From Saccharothrix obliqua (lineage in GTDB: Bacteria; Actinomycetota; Actinomycetes; Mycobacteriales; Pseudonocardiaceae): a DNA stretch of 64,000 bases. Shown piece after piece: positions 48,409 through 56,387 of the stretch. Positions within the stretch are counted from its first letter, which is position 1, and each line of letters opens with the position of its first letter. The notes beneath the pieces were generated by a model that was given only the letters and a program-made list of their open reading frames with translations, made no database searches and was not told the DNA's origin. Made by a program: the position numbers and the translations under genes. Where the stretch lies: NCBI RefSeq assembly GCF_019375475.1, contig NZ_JAHXGQ010000012.1, positions 1 to 64,000 of the forward strand. The letters are read 5' to 3'.

Positions 48409-49842
48409 ATGTTCGACGTGATCATTGCCGGCGCCGGGCCGACCGGCTTGGTGCTGGCCGGCGAGTTGCGGTTGCGCGGTGTGCGCGTGCTGGTCCTGGA
48501 GAAGGAGGCGGAGCCGAACAAGGTGGTCCGCGCGCTCGGGCTGCACGTGCGCAGCATCGAGTTGATGGACCAGCGCGGCCTGCTCGACCGGCTCGACGCA
48601 CTGGGCACGCGGCACCCGCTCGGTGGTTTCTTCGCCGGGATCGTCAAACCGGTGCCGGACCGGTTGGACACCGCCCACCCGTACGTCCTGGGCATACCGC
48701 AGCCCGCCGTCGAACGCGTGTTGACCGAGCACGTGACCGCGTTGGGCGCGGAAATCCGCCGTGGTCGTGAAGTGGTCGGATTGAGCCAGGACGACCGCGG
48801 GGTGACGGTCGAAGTGGCCGACGGCACCCGGCTGGGCGCCCGCTACCTGGTCGGCTGTGACGGTGGCCGCAGCGCGGTGCGCAAGCTGCTGGGCGTGGCC
48901 TTCCCCGGTGAGCCCGCCAAGCGCGAGTGGCTGCTGGGCGAGATGGCGGTGGGCGTGCTGCCGGACGAGGTGGCCGCCGTCATGGCCGAGGTCCGCGCGA
49001 CCGAGAAGCGGTTCGGCATCGGCCCCTTCGGCGAGGAGGGGGTGTACCGCGTCGTCGTGCCCGCGGAGGGCGTGGTCGGTGATCGCACGCCGCCGACCCT
49101 CGACGAGGTCAAGGACCGGCTGCGGGCGGTCACCGGCACCGATTTCGGCGTCCACACGCCGCGTTGGCTGTCCCGTTTCGGCGACGGCACCCGGCAGGCC
49201 GAGCGTTACCGGGTCGGCCGGGTGCTGCTGGCCGGCGACGCGGCGCACGTCCACCCGCCGATGGGCGGCCAGGGGCTCAACCTGGGTGTCCAGGACGCGT
49301 TCAACCTGGGCTGGAAGCTGGCGGCGTGCGTCCTCGGCCAGGCGCCGGAGGGGCTGCTGGACAGCTACCACGCCGAACGGCACCCGGTGGGCGCCGACGT
49401 GCTCGACACCACCCGCGCGCAGAGCGAGCTGATGTCCACCGAACCGGGGCCGCGGGCGGTGCGCCGGCTGCTGTCGGAGCTGATGGACTTCGCGGAGGTG
49501 AACCGGCACCTGGTCGAGAAGATCACCGCGATCGGTGTCCGCTACGACTTCGGCGGGGGACCCGACCTGCTCGGCCGCCGGTTGCGGGACCTGGAACTCA
49601 AGGGCGGTCGCCTCTACGAGCGGATGCGTGCCGGACGCGGGGTGCTGCTCGACCGGACCGGCGGGCTCTCCGTCGCGGGTTGGGCGGATCGGGTGGACCA
49701 CGTGGTCGACGCCGACGCGGAGCTGGACGTGCCCGCGGCGCTGCTGCGGCCGGACGGCCACGTGGCGTGGGTCGGCGACGACCAGCGGGACCTGCTCGCC
49801 CACCTGCCGCGCTGGTTCGGCGTCAGTGCTCCGCGTGCCTGA
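48409..49842 (+). CDS. rox: Rifamycin monooxygenase (Rox)
   Basis: The 477-residue protein is a group A FAD monooxygenase: VIIAGAGPTGLVLAGELRLR (FAD), YLVGCDGGRSAVRKLLG (DG), RVLLAGDAAHVHPPMGGQG (GD) and a C-terminal thioredoxin-like domain ending HVAWVGDDQRDLLAHLPRWF. The stretches RALGLHVRSIELMDQRGLLD, RRLLSELMDFAEVNRHLVEK and KITAIGVRYDFG are those of characterised Rox/RIFMO proteins (Streptomyces venezuelae, Nocardia), which inactivate rifampicin by oxidising the naphthyl core. The RAE-like element upstream strongly supports the call. The ATG at 48409 is preceded by AGGGGAAA. Expected phenotype is rifamycin-inducible resistance. Confidence 0.9.
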   Translation: MFDVIIAGAGPTGLVLAGELRLRGVRVLVLEKEAEPNKVVRALGLHVRSIELMDQRGLLDRLDALGTRHPLGGFFAGIVKPVPDRLDTAHPYVLGIPQPAVERVLTEHVTALGAEIRRGREVVGLSQDDRGVTVEVADGTRLGARYLVGCDGGRSAVRKLLGVAFPGEPAKREWLLGEMAVGVLPDEVAAVMAEVRATEKRFGIGPFGEEGVYRVVVPAEGVVGDRTPPTLDEVKDRLRAVTGTDFGVHTPRWLSRFGDGTRQAERYRVGRVLLAGDAAHVHPPMGGQGLNLGVQDAFNLGWKLAACVLGQAPEGLLDSYHAERHPVGADVLDTTRAQSELMSTEPGPRAVRRLLSELMDFAEVNRHLVEKITAIGVRYDFGGGPDLLGRRLRDLELKGGRLYERMRAGRGVLLDRTGGLSVAGWADRVDHVVDADAELDVPAALLRPDGHVAWVGDDQRDLLAHLPRWFGVSAPRA

Positions 49843-50515
49843 CGACGGCCGCGCCGACGAGCGGGCAGGCGCGGCACGTGTGGCCGGTGGGCGTGCGGTA
49901 GAACAGGCAGCAGCTGCGGCGGGTGCCGTCGGGTGACAGCCTGTCCCGCAACGCCGGCGAGGCCAGCAGGCGGTCGCCGAGGTCGCCGAAATCGGTCGGC
50001 AGCCGCCGCATGGCGCTGCGCACGGCCGCGGCGGCGTTGCCCCACAGCAACCCGTCGGCGACCTTGGCGACGGCACGCAGCTCGGCGTGGAACGGCGTCA
50101 GGCAACGGTCGACCACGGCACGCAGCAGCAGCGGCGCGGGGTCGCCGGTGGTCGTCCAGCCGACCGGTTCGGGCAGGGACACCCGCACGGTGGCGTCCTC
50201 GTCCACCCGGAACCGCAGCCGCACCAGGTCCGGCACGACACCGCCGGCGGCGAGCGCGCCGAGGGCGACCGACCAGGACCGGGCCGCCACCAGGAACTGG
50301 AGGGTCGAGGCGGCCACGCGTTCCTCCACCGCGTCGAACCACGCGCCGACCACGCGCACGGCCTCGGCCAGGGCGTCGTGGTCGTGCCGGAACGAGCCCG
50401 CGCCGTCCTCCTCGACGACGCAGGACGGGCTGAGCGCCGCCGCCGCGGCGAAGGCGGCGGTGACCGCGGCGGGATCGGCGCGCCGGGTCGGTCCCGGTTC
50501 CGGGGCGGAGGACAT
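49823..50515 (-). CDS. FhuF-like ferric-siderophore reductase
   Basis: A 230-residue protein with the FhuF C-terminal [2Fe-2S] motif: RRSCCLFYRTPTGHTCRACP gives C-C-x10-C-x2-C at the end. The body (FLVAARSWSVALGALAAGGV) fits the FhuF/IucA-associated fold. FhuF proteins reduce Fe(III) in imported siderophores to release iron in the cytosol. The ATG at 50515 overlaps the ATP-grasp stop (TGATG), placing it third in an operon after the PLP enzyme and the ligase. Its end overlaps the convergent rox gene by 20 bases. Confidence 0.85.
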   Translation of the reverse strand: MSSAPEPGPTRRADPAAVTAAFAAAAALSPSCVVEEDGAGSFRHDHDALAEAVRVVGAWFDAVEERVAASTLQFLVAARSWSVALGALAAGGVVPDLVRLRFRVDEDATVRVSLPEPVGWTTTGDPAPLLLRAVVDRCLTPFHAELRAVAKVADGLLWGNAAAAVRSAMRRLPTDFGDLGDRLLASPALRDRLSPDGTRRSCCLFYRTPTGHTCRACPLVGAAVVRHAEH

Positions 50516-51693
50516 CACCGCGCCCCGACCACCGGCGTGATGCCGCCCGCGGCGGCCTGCGCGCGGTGCAGGGCCAACTCGGCGGTCGGGCCCTCGGCGA
50601 GCACGATCCCGGTGCAGGAGCGTTGATCGGTCAGGTGCTCCAGCACGTCACCGGGCCGCGCGGTGGGGTACCACTCGGGGTTGCCGGGCAGGTCGGCGAG
50701 CCGCGCCAACCCGGTCCACCCCTCCAGCACCCCGGCCGCACGCGGGTAGAGCGCCACGAAACCCGTCGCGACGCCGCACGCGGTACCGCCGTCGAGCAGG
50801 CCGGGGCGCGTGCCGAGGGAGACCTGCACCATCGCGTCGTAGACGTTGGTGCGCAACGCCCGGCACAGGGCTTCGCCGACGAGGGCGCCGCCGATGCGGG
50901 CGTTGACCTCGACCACCTCCGGTCCGCGCGCGGTGAGGACGAACTCGGTGTGGGCGAAGCCCTGCTCGTGCCCGGCCGCCGCCAGCACCCGCGTGATCCA
51001 GCGGTCCAGGGCCGTCAGGTCGTCGTCGGGGAAGGCGACCGGGAACGCCGACGCCTCCTCGCGGCGCGCGGGTTCGGGCGACAGGACCCGGCTGAGCACA
51101 CCGAGCAGCCGGGTCTCGCCCCGCCACGTGATCGTCTCGGCGCTGTAGAGGGGACCTTCGAAGTACGGTTCGGCGACGAGCGTCCCCTTGAGCGCGGTGG
51201 CCGCGGCCTCCGCCAGCGCGGCGTCGCGCTCGGCCGGTGTGCGCGCGAGCCACACCGCCCGGGAGGAGGTGCCCGCGGAATCCTTGAGCACCAAGGGGAA
51301 GACGTCCGCGGTCGCCGGGTCGAGCGGACCGCTGCGACTCAGCCCGCACGCGTGCAGCCGCGCCCGGACAGCGGCCTTGTCGCGGAGCACGCGCACCGCC
51401 TCCGGTGACGGACCGGGCAGGCCGAGGCGTTGTGCCAACTCGGCTCCCGGCACGGCCCAGGTGTCGGTGGAGCTGATCAACCCGGCCACGTCGGGCAGGT
51501 CGCGCACGACCTCCTCGCACGCGGTGACGTCGGTGGTGTCGACGTCCACCACGCGCGGACCGCCCCGGGCGAGTTCGTGGGCGTAGATCGAGCGGTCGCC
51601 GGTGAGCAGCACCAGGTCGTGCCCGGCGTCGCTCGCGGCGGCGGTGAGGCGGCCGAGTCCGAACGTGAGGGCTTCCAGCAGTACGACGGTCAC
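50515..51693 (-). CDS. ATP-grasp ligase
   Basis: A 392-residue ATP-grasp enzyme that joins a carboxylate to an amine through an acyl phosphate. Evidence is an N-terminal Rossmann-like region (LLEALTFGLGRLTAAASDAG), ALRDKAAVRARLHACGLSRS-like central lobe (VLRDKAAVRARL), PLVLKDSAGTSSRAVWLA (ATP Lys and glycine loop) and EVVEVNARIGGALVGE (metal-binding Glu/Asn). This is the BacD/carnosine-synthase-like subgroup that makes dipeptides or amino-acid conjugates. The GTG start overlaps the PLP-enzyme stop (GTGA). In this context it may assemble the chelator. Confidence 0.85.
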   Translation of the reverse strand: MTVVLLEALTFGLGRLTAAASDAGHDLVLLTGDRSIYAHELARGGPRVVDVDTTDVTACEEVVRDLPDVAGLISSTDTWAVPGAELAQRLGLPGPSPEAVRVLRDKAAVRARLHACGLSRSGPLDPATADVFPLVLKDSAGTSSRAVWLARTPAERDAALAEAAATALKGTLVAEPYFEGPLYSAETITWRGETRLLGVLSRVLSPEPARREEASAFPVAFPDDDLTALDRWITRVLAAAGHEQGFAHTEFVLTARGPEVVEVNARIGGALVGEALCRALRTNVYDAMVQVSLGTRPGLLDGGTACGVATGFVALYPRAAGVLEGWTGLARLADLPGNPEWYPTARPGDVLEHLTDQRSCTGIVLAEGPTAELALHRAQAAAGGITPVVGAR

Positions 51694-52757
51694 GGCACGA
51701 GGTCCTTCTCCTGGGTGTGGACGGGAACGCCGCGCTCGTACGACCGCCGCGCCCAGTCGATCGCCGCCCACGGCGGGGAAAGCTCCGCCAACGACGTGAT
51801 CTCCACGGGTTTCAGCAACGCGGGGTCGAGGGCTTCCCGGTGGCGGGTGAAAACGCGTTCGGTGTAGCGGTGTCCGGTGTCCGCGCCGATGACCACGTGC
51901 GTGCGCAACGGTTCCCGTGCGGCCTCCCACTTCGCCGCCAGGTATGCCGCGCCGGTGGACAGCCCGGCGAACACGGCGTGCTCGCGCATCAGGTCGATGG
52001 TCGCGGCCATGGCGTGCTGGAAGTCCATCCAGTGGATGCGGTCGTAGAGTTCGTGGTGGACGTTGTCGAAGTGGATGGCGCTGCCGATGCCGGCGATGAT
52101 GGCGTCGGGGTCGGTGAAGTGCTCGCTGCCGAAGGTGACGCTGCCGAACGGCTGGACGCCCACCAGCGCGACCGACGGGTCGTGCCGGCGCAGCGACCGC
52201 GCCAGCCCGCCGGTGGAGGCCCCGGTGCCGACGCTGCCGACGACGGTCAGCGGCTCGCCGGGCAGCGCCGCGCGCAGCAGGTCGGCCAGTTCCGCGTAGC
52301 CGAGGTGGTGCACCGGGTCGTGGTACTGGCGCATCCAGTGCAGGTCGGGTCGGCGGGCGAGCAGTTCGCGGACGCGTGCGACCCGCCGGTTCTGGTCCAG
52401 GTGCAGGTCGTCGGACGGCGGCATCTGGTCCACCGTCACGCCCAGGATCTCCAACTGGGCGCGCATGGTGTCGTTGACCGTCGTGGAAGCCACGATGTGG
52501 CAGTGCAGTCCGTGGCGGTGACAGGCCATCGCCAGGGCCAGGGCGTAGATGCCGCTGGAGCTGTCGACCACCGTCTGACCGGGCCGCAGCACGCCGGTGT
52601 CGAGCAGGTGGCGCACCGCGCCGAGCGCGGCGTACACCTTCAGCGTCTCGAACCTGATCAGCACGGTGTTGGGTGACAGCCGCACGAGGGAGGGTGTTTT
52701 GATGGCGTCGGTGATGTGCTCGTGGACCGCCGGTGTCGCGGCGTTGTGGTCGCGCAC
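51690..52757 (-). CDS. Cysteine-synthase-like PLP-dependent enzyme
   Basis: A 355-residue fold-type II PLP enzyme related to cysteine synthase and SbnA. The probable Schiff-base Lys is in RFETLKVYAALGAV. The substrate loop is VVDSSSGIYALALAMAC, and the phosphate-binding loop is VGSVGTGASTGGL. The NPxGSxKDR motif of true cysteine synthases is absent, so it is a divergent beta-replacement enzyme, as used for diaminopropionate, EDDS or aspergillomarasmine-type chelators. The GTG at 52757 is chosen because GGAGG lies 8 bases upstream; a GTG at 52766 overlaps that site. It leads the PLP/ATP-grasp/FhuF operon and is divergent from the MFS exporter. Confidence 0.8.
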   Translation of the reverse strand: MRDHNAATPAVHEHITDAIKTPSLVRLSPNTVLIRFETLKVYAALGAVRHLLDTGVLRPGQTVVDSSSGIYALALAMACHRHGLHCHIVASTTVNDTMRAQLEILGVTVDQMPPSDDLHLDQNRRVARVRELLARRPDLHWMRQYHDPVHHLGYAELADLLRAALPGEPLTVVGSVGTGASTGGLARSLRRHDPSVALVGVQPFGSVTFGSEHFTDPDAIIAGIGSAIHFDNVHHELYDRIHWMDFQHAMAATIDLMREHAVFAGLSTGAAYLAAKWEAAREPLRTHVVIGADTGHRYTERVFTRHREALDPALLKPVEITSLAELSPPWAAIDWARRSYERGVPVHTQEKDLVP

Positions 52758-52795
52758 GATCCTCACCTCCGCGTCGGCCGGGCGTCTCCAGCCCT

Positions 52796-52876
52796 ACTGG
52801 TCGTCGGCGGGGCGGTGTCGGTTCCCGAGCCGGTGGAATCGGTGCGGGAACTTCCCCCCGCCGTGGGACGACCAGT
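52796..52876. promoter_or_regulatory. Distant 10-bp inverted repeats in the divergent PLP/MFS promoter region
   Basis: ACTGGTCGTC (52796-52805) and GACGACCAGT (52867-52876) are perfect inverted copies 61 bases apart between the divergent PLP-enzyme and MFS genes. They could be half-sites of a looping regulator. Nothing else is known about them. Confidence 0.35.
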
Positions 52877-52916
52877 GCTGCGGCGGTCTGGTGCCGGATG
52901 GGCGGAGGCGTTGACT

Positions 52917-54077
52917 GTGTTCACCGGTGCCCGTGCCGCGTTGTTGGTGAGCGGGTGCCTGGTCAACGTCGGCACGTTCGCGGTGTACCCGTACCTGGCC
53001 GTCCTGCTGCGTGACCGGTTGGGCGTCGGGATGGCGCAGGTCGGCGTGGTGCTCGGGTTGGCGACGCTGGTGCAGTTCGCGAGCGCCCCGTTCACCGCGG
53101 CGCTCGCCGAGCGGATCGGTCTCAAGCGCTGCCTGGCACTGGCGACGGTGCTCTACGGCGCAGGTGCGGTCACCTACCTGGTCGGGGCGGACGACCCGGT
53201 GCTGACGGTGCTCGCGTTGTTCGTGAGCAGCGGGGCGGGATCGCTGTACTCGCCCGCCTACCGCGCCTACCTGGTGCAGTCGGCGACCCCCGGACAACGC
53301 CCGCGGCTGGTGTCGGCCGGGAACGCGGCGGGCAGTCTGGGCATCGCCCTCGGGCCGGTGGTGGGCGCGTTGTTCCTGGCCGAGCCGGACCTGTTGTTCA
53401 CGGCGAACACCGTGCTCTACGGCGTTCTCGCGGTCGGGCACCTGTCGTTGCGGCGGGAGCGGGACGTGGACCGGGTCGCGGTCGAACCGTTCCGGCGCGT
53501 GTTGCGGGGGCTGGCCGGGCTGCCGTTCGCCGTCACCGCGCTGACCCAGTACCTCTACATGCACTTCTACCAGTACCTGTCGAGCTTCGCGGAAGGTCGC
53601 GTGCCCACGGCGGCCTACGGGTTGGTCATGATGGGCTACTCGCTCGGCGTTGTCGTGGTCCAACCCCTTGCGGCGCGGTGGGTCGGGCGTCTGCGTTATC
53701 CCGTGGCGATGGGGATCGGGTTCCCGTGCATGGGGTTGGGGATGGTCGCCTTCGCCGGTGGTGGGATCGTCGCGTTCGCGGTTGGTGCGGTGGCGATGAG
53801 CGTGGGCACCGCCGTGCTGCTGCTCAAGAACGACCTGGAGGCGTTGGCCGGGTCGCGGCGGTCGGCGACGGTGACCTTCGGCCAGCAGCGGTTGGCGGCC
53901 GGCGTGGGGTCGTTGTTCAGCGGCGTGGTCGGTGGTGCGGTGTACGGGCTTTTCGAGGAGGTGGGGGCGTTGCCCGGCTTCTGGCTGGCGGCAGCCGTTC
54001 AGTGCCTCCTGCTCCCGCCGCTGGTGCTGGCGGCGGCGCGCCGGGTGGCTAGGTCGAGGGCTTCTCGTACACGGTGA
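52917..54077 (+). CDS. MFS exporter of the metallophore locus
   Basis: A 386-residue, 12-segment MFS protein: GTFAVYPYLAVLLRDRLGVG, FTAALAERIGLKRCLALATV (loop 2-3 motif) and GNAAGSLGIALGPVVGALFL (motif C of exporters). It fits the DHA1 or siderophore-exporter branch. The GTG at 52917 follows GGAGG with an 8-base gap. It is divergent from the PLP enzyme and overlaps the convergent methyltransferase gene by 29 bases. Export of the chelator is the natural inference. Confidence 0.8.
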   Translation: MFTGARAALLVSGCLVNVGTFAVYPYLAVLLRDRLGVGMAQVGVVLGLATLVQFASAPFTAALAERIGLKRCLALATVLYGAGAVTYLVGADDPVLTVLALFVSSGAGSLYSPAYRAYLVQSATPGQRPRLVSAGNAAGSLGIALGPVVGALFLAEPDLLFTANTVLYGVLAVGHLSLRRERDVDRVAVEPFRRVLRGLAGLPFAVTALTQYLYMHFYQYLSSFAEGRVPTAAYGLVMMGYSLGVVVVQPLAARWVGRLRYPVAMGIGFPCMGLGMVAFAGGGIVAFAVGAVAMSVGTAVLLLKNDLEALAGSRRSATVTFGQQRLAAGVGSLFSGVVGGAVYGLFEEVGALPGFWLAAAVQCLLLPPLVLAAARRVARSRASRTR

Positions 54078-54798
54078 TGTAGTTGCCCTCGCCGCGGAAC
54101 GGTTCACGGCCCCAGCCGCCCCACCGGTACCGGCGTTCGAGTCCCGCCAAGCGGGCCATCAGGTCGAGTTCGGTGGGCCAGGCGTAACGCATGAACGCCG
54201 GTGCCAGCTTGGTGCCCTCGCCGGTGATCAGCACGTGGTGGCCCTCGAAGCGTTGTTCCACCGGGTCGTGGCGGACGGCGACGACCCGTACGCGGTCGAT
54301 CCCCACCTGGTAGGTCTCCAGGGTTTGGTTGCGCTCGTAGCGGGCGACGTCGGGCATGGGGCACTCGATCACGAACCGGCCGCCGGGGAGCAGGCGCTCG
54401 GCGACGTTGGCGAAGCAGCGGATCTGCTGCTCCTGGTCGGGGAGGAAGAAGAAGGTCGAGAACACGACGAACACCATCGCGAACAGGTCGTCGGTGCCGG
54501 GGTCGACGTCGACCATGTCACCGATGACAACCGGAATCCGCTCCCCGCCGGGCTTGGCACGCATCCGCGCCACCATCGCCGGTGAGGCGTCCACCCCACG
54601 CAACTCCACACCCGCCTCCGCGAGCGGGATGGTCACCCGGCCCGTGCCCACGGCAAGCTCGAACACCGGTCCGGCCGGCCCCTCGCTGATCAGTTCGACC
54701 AAACCACGCACCGCCTCGGTGGGATCGTGGGCGGCGTGCCACTCGTCGTAGACGTCGACGTTCAGCTCACCGTAGGTCTCCGGTCCCAGGTCCCTCAT
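54049..54798 (-). CDS. Class I SAM-dependent methyltransferase (metallophore locus)
   Basis: A 249-residue methyltransferase: PVFELAVGTGRVTIPLAEAG (motif I, residues 45-65), GVDASPAMVARMRA (acidic end of strand 2), FVVFSTFFFLPDQEQQI and RLLPGGRFVIECPMPD. It ends with EGNYITVYEKPST. The ATG at 54798 follows GGGAGGAG. It is divergent from the FecCD-type transporter operon, and the shared spacer carries the dyad array, so it probably belongs to the same regulon and may N- or O-methylate the product. Confidence 0.85.
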   Translation of the reverse strand: MRDLGPETYGELNVDVYDEWHAAHDPTEAVRGLVELISEGPAGPVFELAVGTGRVTIPLAEAGVELRGVDASPAMVARMRAKPGGERIPVVIGDMVDVDPGTDDLFAMVFVVFSTFFFLPDQEQQIRCFANVAERLLPGGRFVIECPMPDVARYERNQTLETYQVGIDRVRVVAVRHDPVEQRFEGHHVLITGEGTKLAPAFMRYAWPTELDLMARLAGLERRYRWGGWGREPFRGEGNYITVYEKPST

Positions 54799-54898
54799 CG
54801 AACTCCTCCCGGCAGCCGAGCGGTCGGCAACGGCCCGCGACACCGCGGCACACCACCACAGGTCGGCCGGCCCGGCAGGGAGGTTCCCCCCCAAGCCG

Positions 54899-54927
54899 AA
54901 ACTTTCAGGGAGCCTGCCTGATAGATC
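54899..54927. repeat. Regulatory dyad R1
   Basis: Core CTTTCAGG-(GAGCCTG)-CCTGATAG at 54902-54924 with flanking AA and ATC. Arms match except for one base. The centre lies at 54913. Confidence 0.8.
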
Positions 54928-54936
54928 CTCGGCGCA

Positions 54937-54965
54937 GAACTTTCAGGAAGCCTGCCTGATAGTTC
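54937..54965. repeat. Regulatory dyad R2
   Basis: Arms GAACTTTCAGG and CCTGATAGTTC (one mismatch) around AAGCCTG. The core is 54940-54962 and the centre 54951, exactly 38 bases from R1. Confidence 0.85.
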
Positions 54966-54974
54966 CCCGGCCCG

Positions 54975-55003
54975 GATCTATCAGGAAGCCTGCCTGATAG
55001 TTG
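54975..55003. repeat. Regulatory dyad R3
   Basis: Core CTATCAGG-(AAGCCTG)-CCTGATAG at 54978-55000 has perfect 8-base arms, with centre 54989, again exactly 38 bases from R2. Confidence 0.85.
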
Positions 55004-55111
55004 TCGGGGCCGGGGTGCCTGCCTGCTGGGGGTCGGGGCCGGAGGGCTCGAGGGCTCGCCTGGCGGTGTCGGGACCCGGGGGCGCGGGGCTCGTGATGGT
55101 TGCCCGGTCTC

Positions 55112-55140
55112 GATCTTTCAGGCAGCCTCCCTGAAAGATC
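55112..55140. repeat. Regulatory dyad R4
   Basis: GATCTTTCAGG and CCTGAAAGATC are perfect 11-base inverted repeats around CAGCCTC. It lies 150-178 bases upstream of the permease start and is the most symmetric copy. Confidence 0.85.
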
Positions 55141-55145
55141 CCGCG

Positions 55146-55184
55146 ACGCGGAACGTCCGGGGAGCCCGGCCGAGAGTTCCGCGT
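55146..55184. promoter_or_regulatory. Long stem-loop upstream of the FecCD-type permease
   Basis: ACGCGGAAC (55146-55154) and GTTCCGCGT (55176-55184) are perfect 9-base inverted repeats. The 21-base interior has a smaller GC palindrome around GGGGAGCCC, a pattern reminiscent of the R1-R4 centres. It may be a leader hairpin or a diverged operator. Confidence 0.5.
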
Positions 55185-55289
55185 CTTGCGGCCGCTGTTC
55201 GGCTGATTCCGTGCGATCACGGGAACTCCGGGCCGGTGTCTGACGACTCCTACGGTGGTGGCCCCGCATCGGCCCTCGGGAGGAACAGG

Positions 55290-56387
55290 GTGTCGGTTAG
55301 TGGCACGGACGTCGAAGACGTGGTCCGGCGGACCGCACCGGCGGTGAGCAGGCGGCGCGTCGGGTACGTGACGGCGTTGTTCGCGGTGCTGGTCCTGCTG
55401 TCGCTGGGCGCGGTCGTGGTGTTGCTCGCGCAGGGCTCGATCGCCGTCCCGATCGGCGACGTGGTGGGCGTCCTGACCGGTCAGGACGTGGACTCCGCGG
55501 TCCACCGCACGATCGTGCTGGACGCGCGGCTGCCGAAGGTCGTCGCCGGTCTGCTGGCCGGGGCCGCCCTCGCGGTCGGCGGGGCGCAGATGCAGACCCT
55601 GTTCCGCAACCCGCTGGCCGACCCGTTCGTGCTCGGCGTCAGCTCCGGCGCGATCCTCGGCGCCGCCATCGTCATCCTCGGCACCAGCGGGGTCGGTTGG
55701 TTGTCGGGGCTGGGCGTGGTGAGCCAGCTGGGCGTGACCGGCGCGGCCGTCGCGGGCGCCGCCGGGGTGCTGCTGATCGCGCTGGGCATCGCCCGCCGGG
55801 TGGGCGACCCGGTGGTGGTCCTGGTGGTGGGCGTGATGCTCGGCTACCTGGCCGGTGCGGTGGTGGACATGCTGGTCTACTACACCGACCCGGACCGGTT
55901 GCAGGCGTTGGCCACCTTCACCCGCGGCTCGGTGCGCAACGTGACCTGGAACGAGTTGCAGGTCATCGCGGTGTCCTGCGCCGTGGTCCTGGGGCTGTCG
56001 GTGTTCCTGGCCCAGCCGCTCAACGCGCTGCTGCTCGGCGACCGGTACGCCGGCAGCCTGGGCGTCAACGTCCGCCGGGTGCGCTTCCTGTCCCTGGCCG
56101 GGGTGGCGGTGCTGTCGGGCATCACCACCGCCTACTGCGGGGCCATCGGGTTCGTCGGGCTCGCCGCGCCGCACCTGGCCCGCGGGTTGCTGCGCACGGC
56201 CGACCACCGGCTGGTGCTGCCGGCGAGCGCGTTGATCGGCGCGGTGATCGTGCTGGTGGCCGAGTACGTCGCCGGTGGGAACGGGCTGACGCGGACCTCG
56301 CTGCCGCTGAACTCGGTGACGGCCTTCGTCGGCGCGCCGGTGATCCTGTGGGTGCTGCTGTCCGGCCGTGCGCGGAGGAGTGCGTGA
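55290..56387 (+). CDS. FecCD/BtuC-type iron-chelate ABC permease
   Basis: The 365-residue permease has about nine to ten hydrophobic segments and FecCD signatures: DARLPKVVAGLLAGAALAVG, GAQMQTLFRNPLADPFVLGV, SSGAILGAA and GAIGFVGLAAPHLARGLL (EAA-like loop). These families import ferric siderophores, haem or cobalamin. The GTG at 55290 follows GGGAGGAACAG; a GTG at 55236 is open but lacks a ribosome-binding site. It leads the three-gene import operon below the dyad array and overlaps the next gene. Confidence 0.95.
   Translation: MSVSGTDVEDVVRRTAPAVSRRRVGYVTALFAVLVLLSLGAVVVLLAQGSIAVPIGDVVGVLTGQDVDSAVHRTIVLDARLPKVVAGLLAGAALAVGGAQMQTLFRNPLADPFVLGVSSGAILGAAIVILGTSGVGWLSGLGVVSQLGVTGAAVAGAAGVLLIALGIARRVGDPVVVLVVGVMLGYLAGAVVDMLVYYTDPDRLQALATFTRGSVRNVTWNELQVIAVSCAVVLGLSVFLAQPLNALLLGDRYAGSLGVNVRRVRFLSLAGVAVLSGITTAYCGAIGFVGLAAPHLARGLLRTADHRLVLPASALIGAVIVLVAEYVAGGNGLTRTSLPLNSVTAFVGAPVILWVLLSGRARRSA

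Larger units (their letters stand above)
54799..55289. other. Divergent regulatory region with four long dyads
   Basis: A 491-base non-coding region between the methyltransferase and the iron-transport operon. It contains four copies of a 29-base dyad (listed separately), a degenerate half copy (GCCTGCCTGC at 55017-55026), and a large stem-loop at 55146-55184. Open frames through it have no domain character. Confidence 0.75.

Noticed and set aside
52821..52851. Shared GTTCCC...GGGAAC operator between the MFS and P450 promoter regions
   Set aside because: Arms are only six bases and the spacer differs (19 against 1), so the match is likely chance in G+C-rich DNA.
54899..55003. Reading the R1-R3 dyads as classical DtxR/IdeR iron boxes
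   Set aside because: The iron-box consensus recalled is TTAGGTTAGSCTAACCTAA; here the distance between AGG and CCT is two bases shorter and the outer bases differ. A related regulator is possible, but the exact identification is not supported.
54899..55140. CRISPR-like array
   Set aside because: Only four units, each self-complementary, with unequal spacing for the fourth and no spacers of constant size or cas genes nearby.
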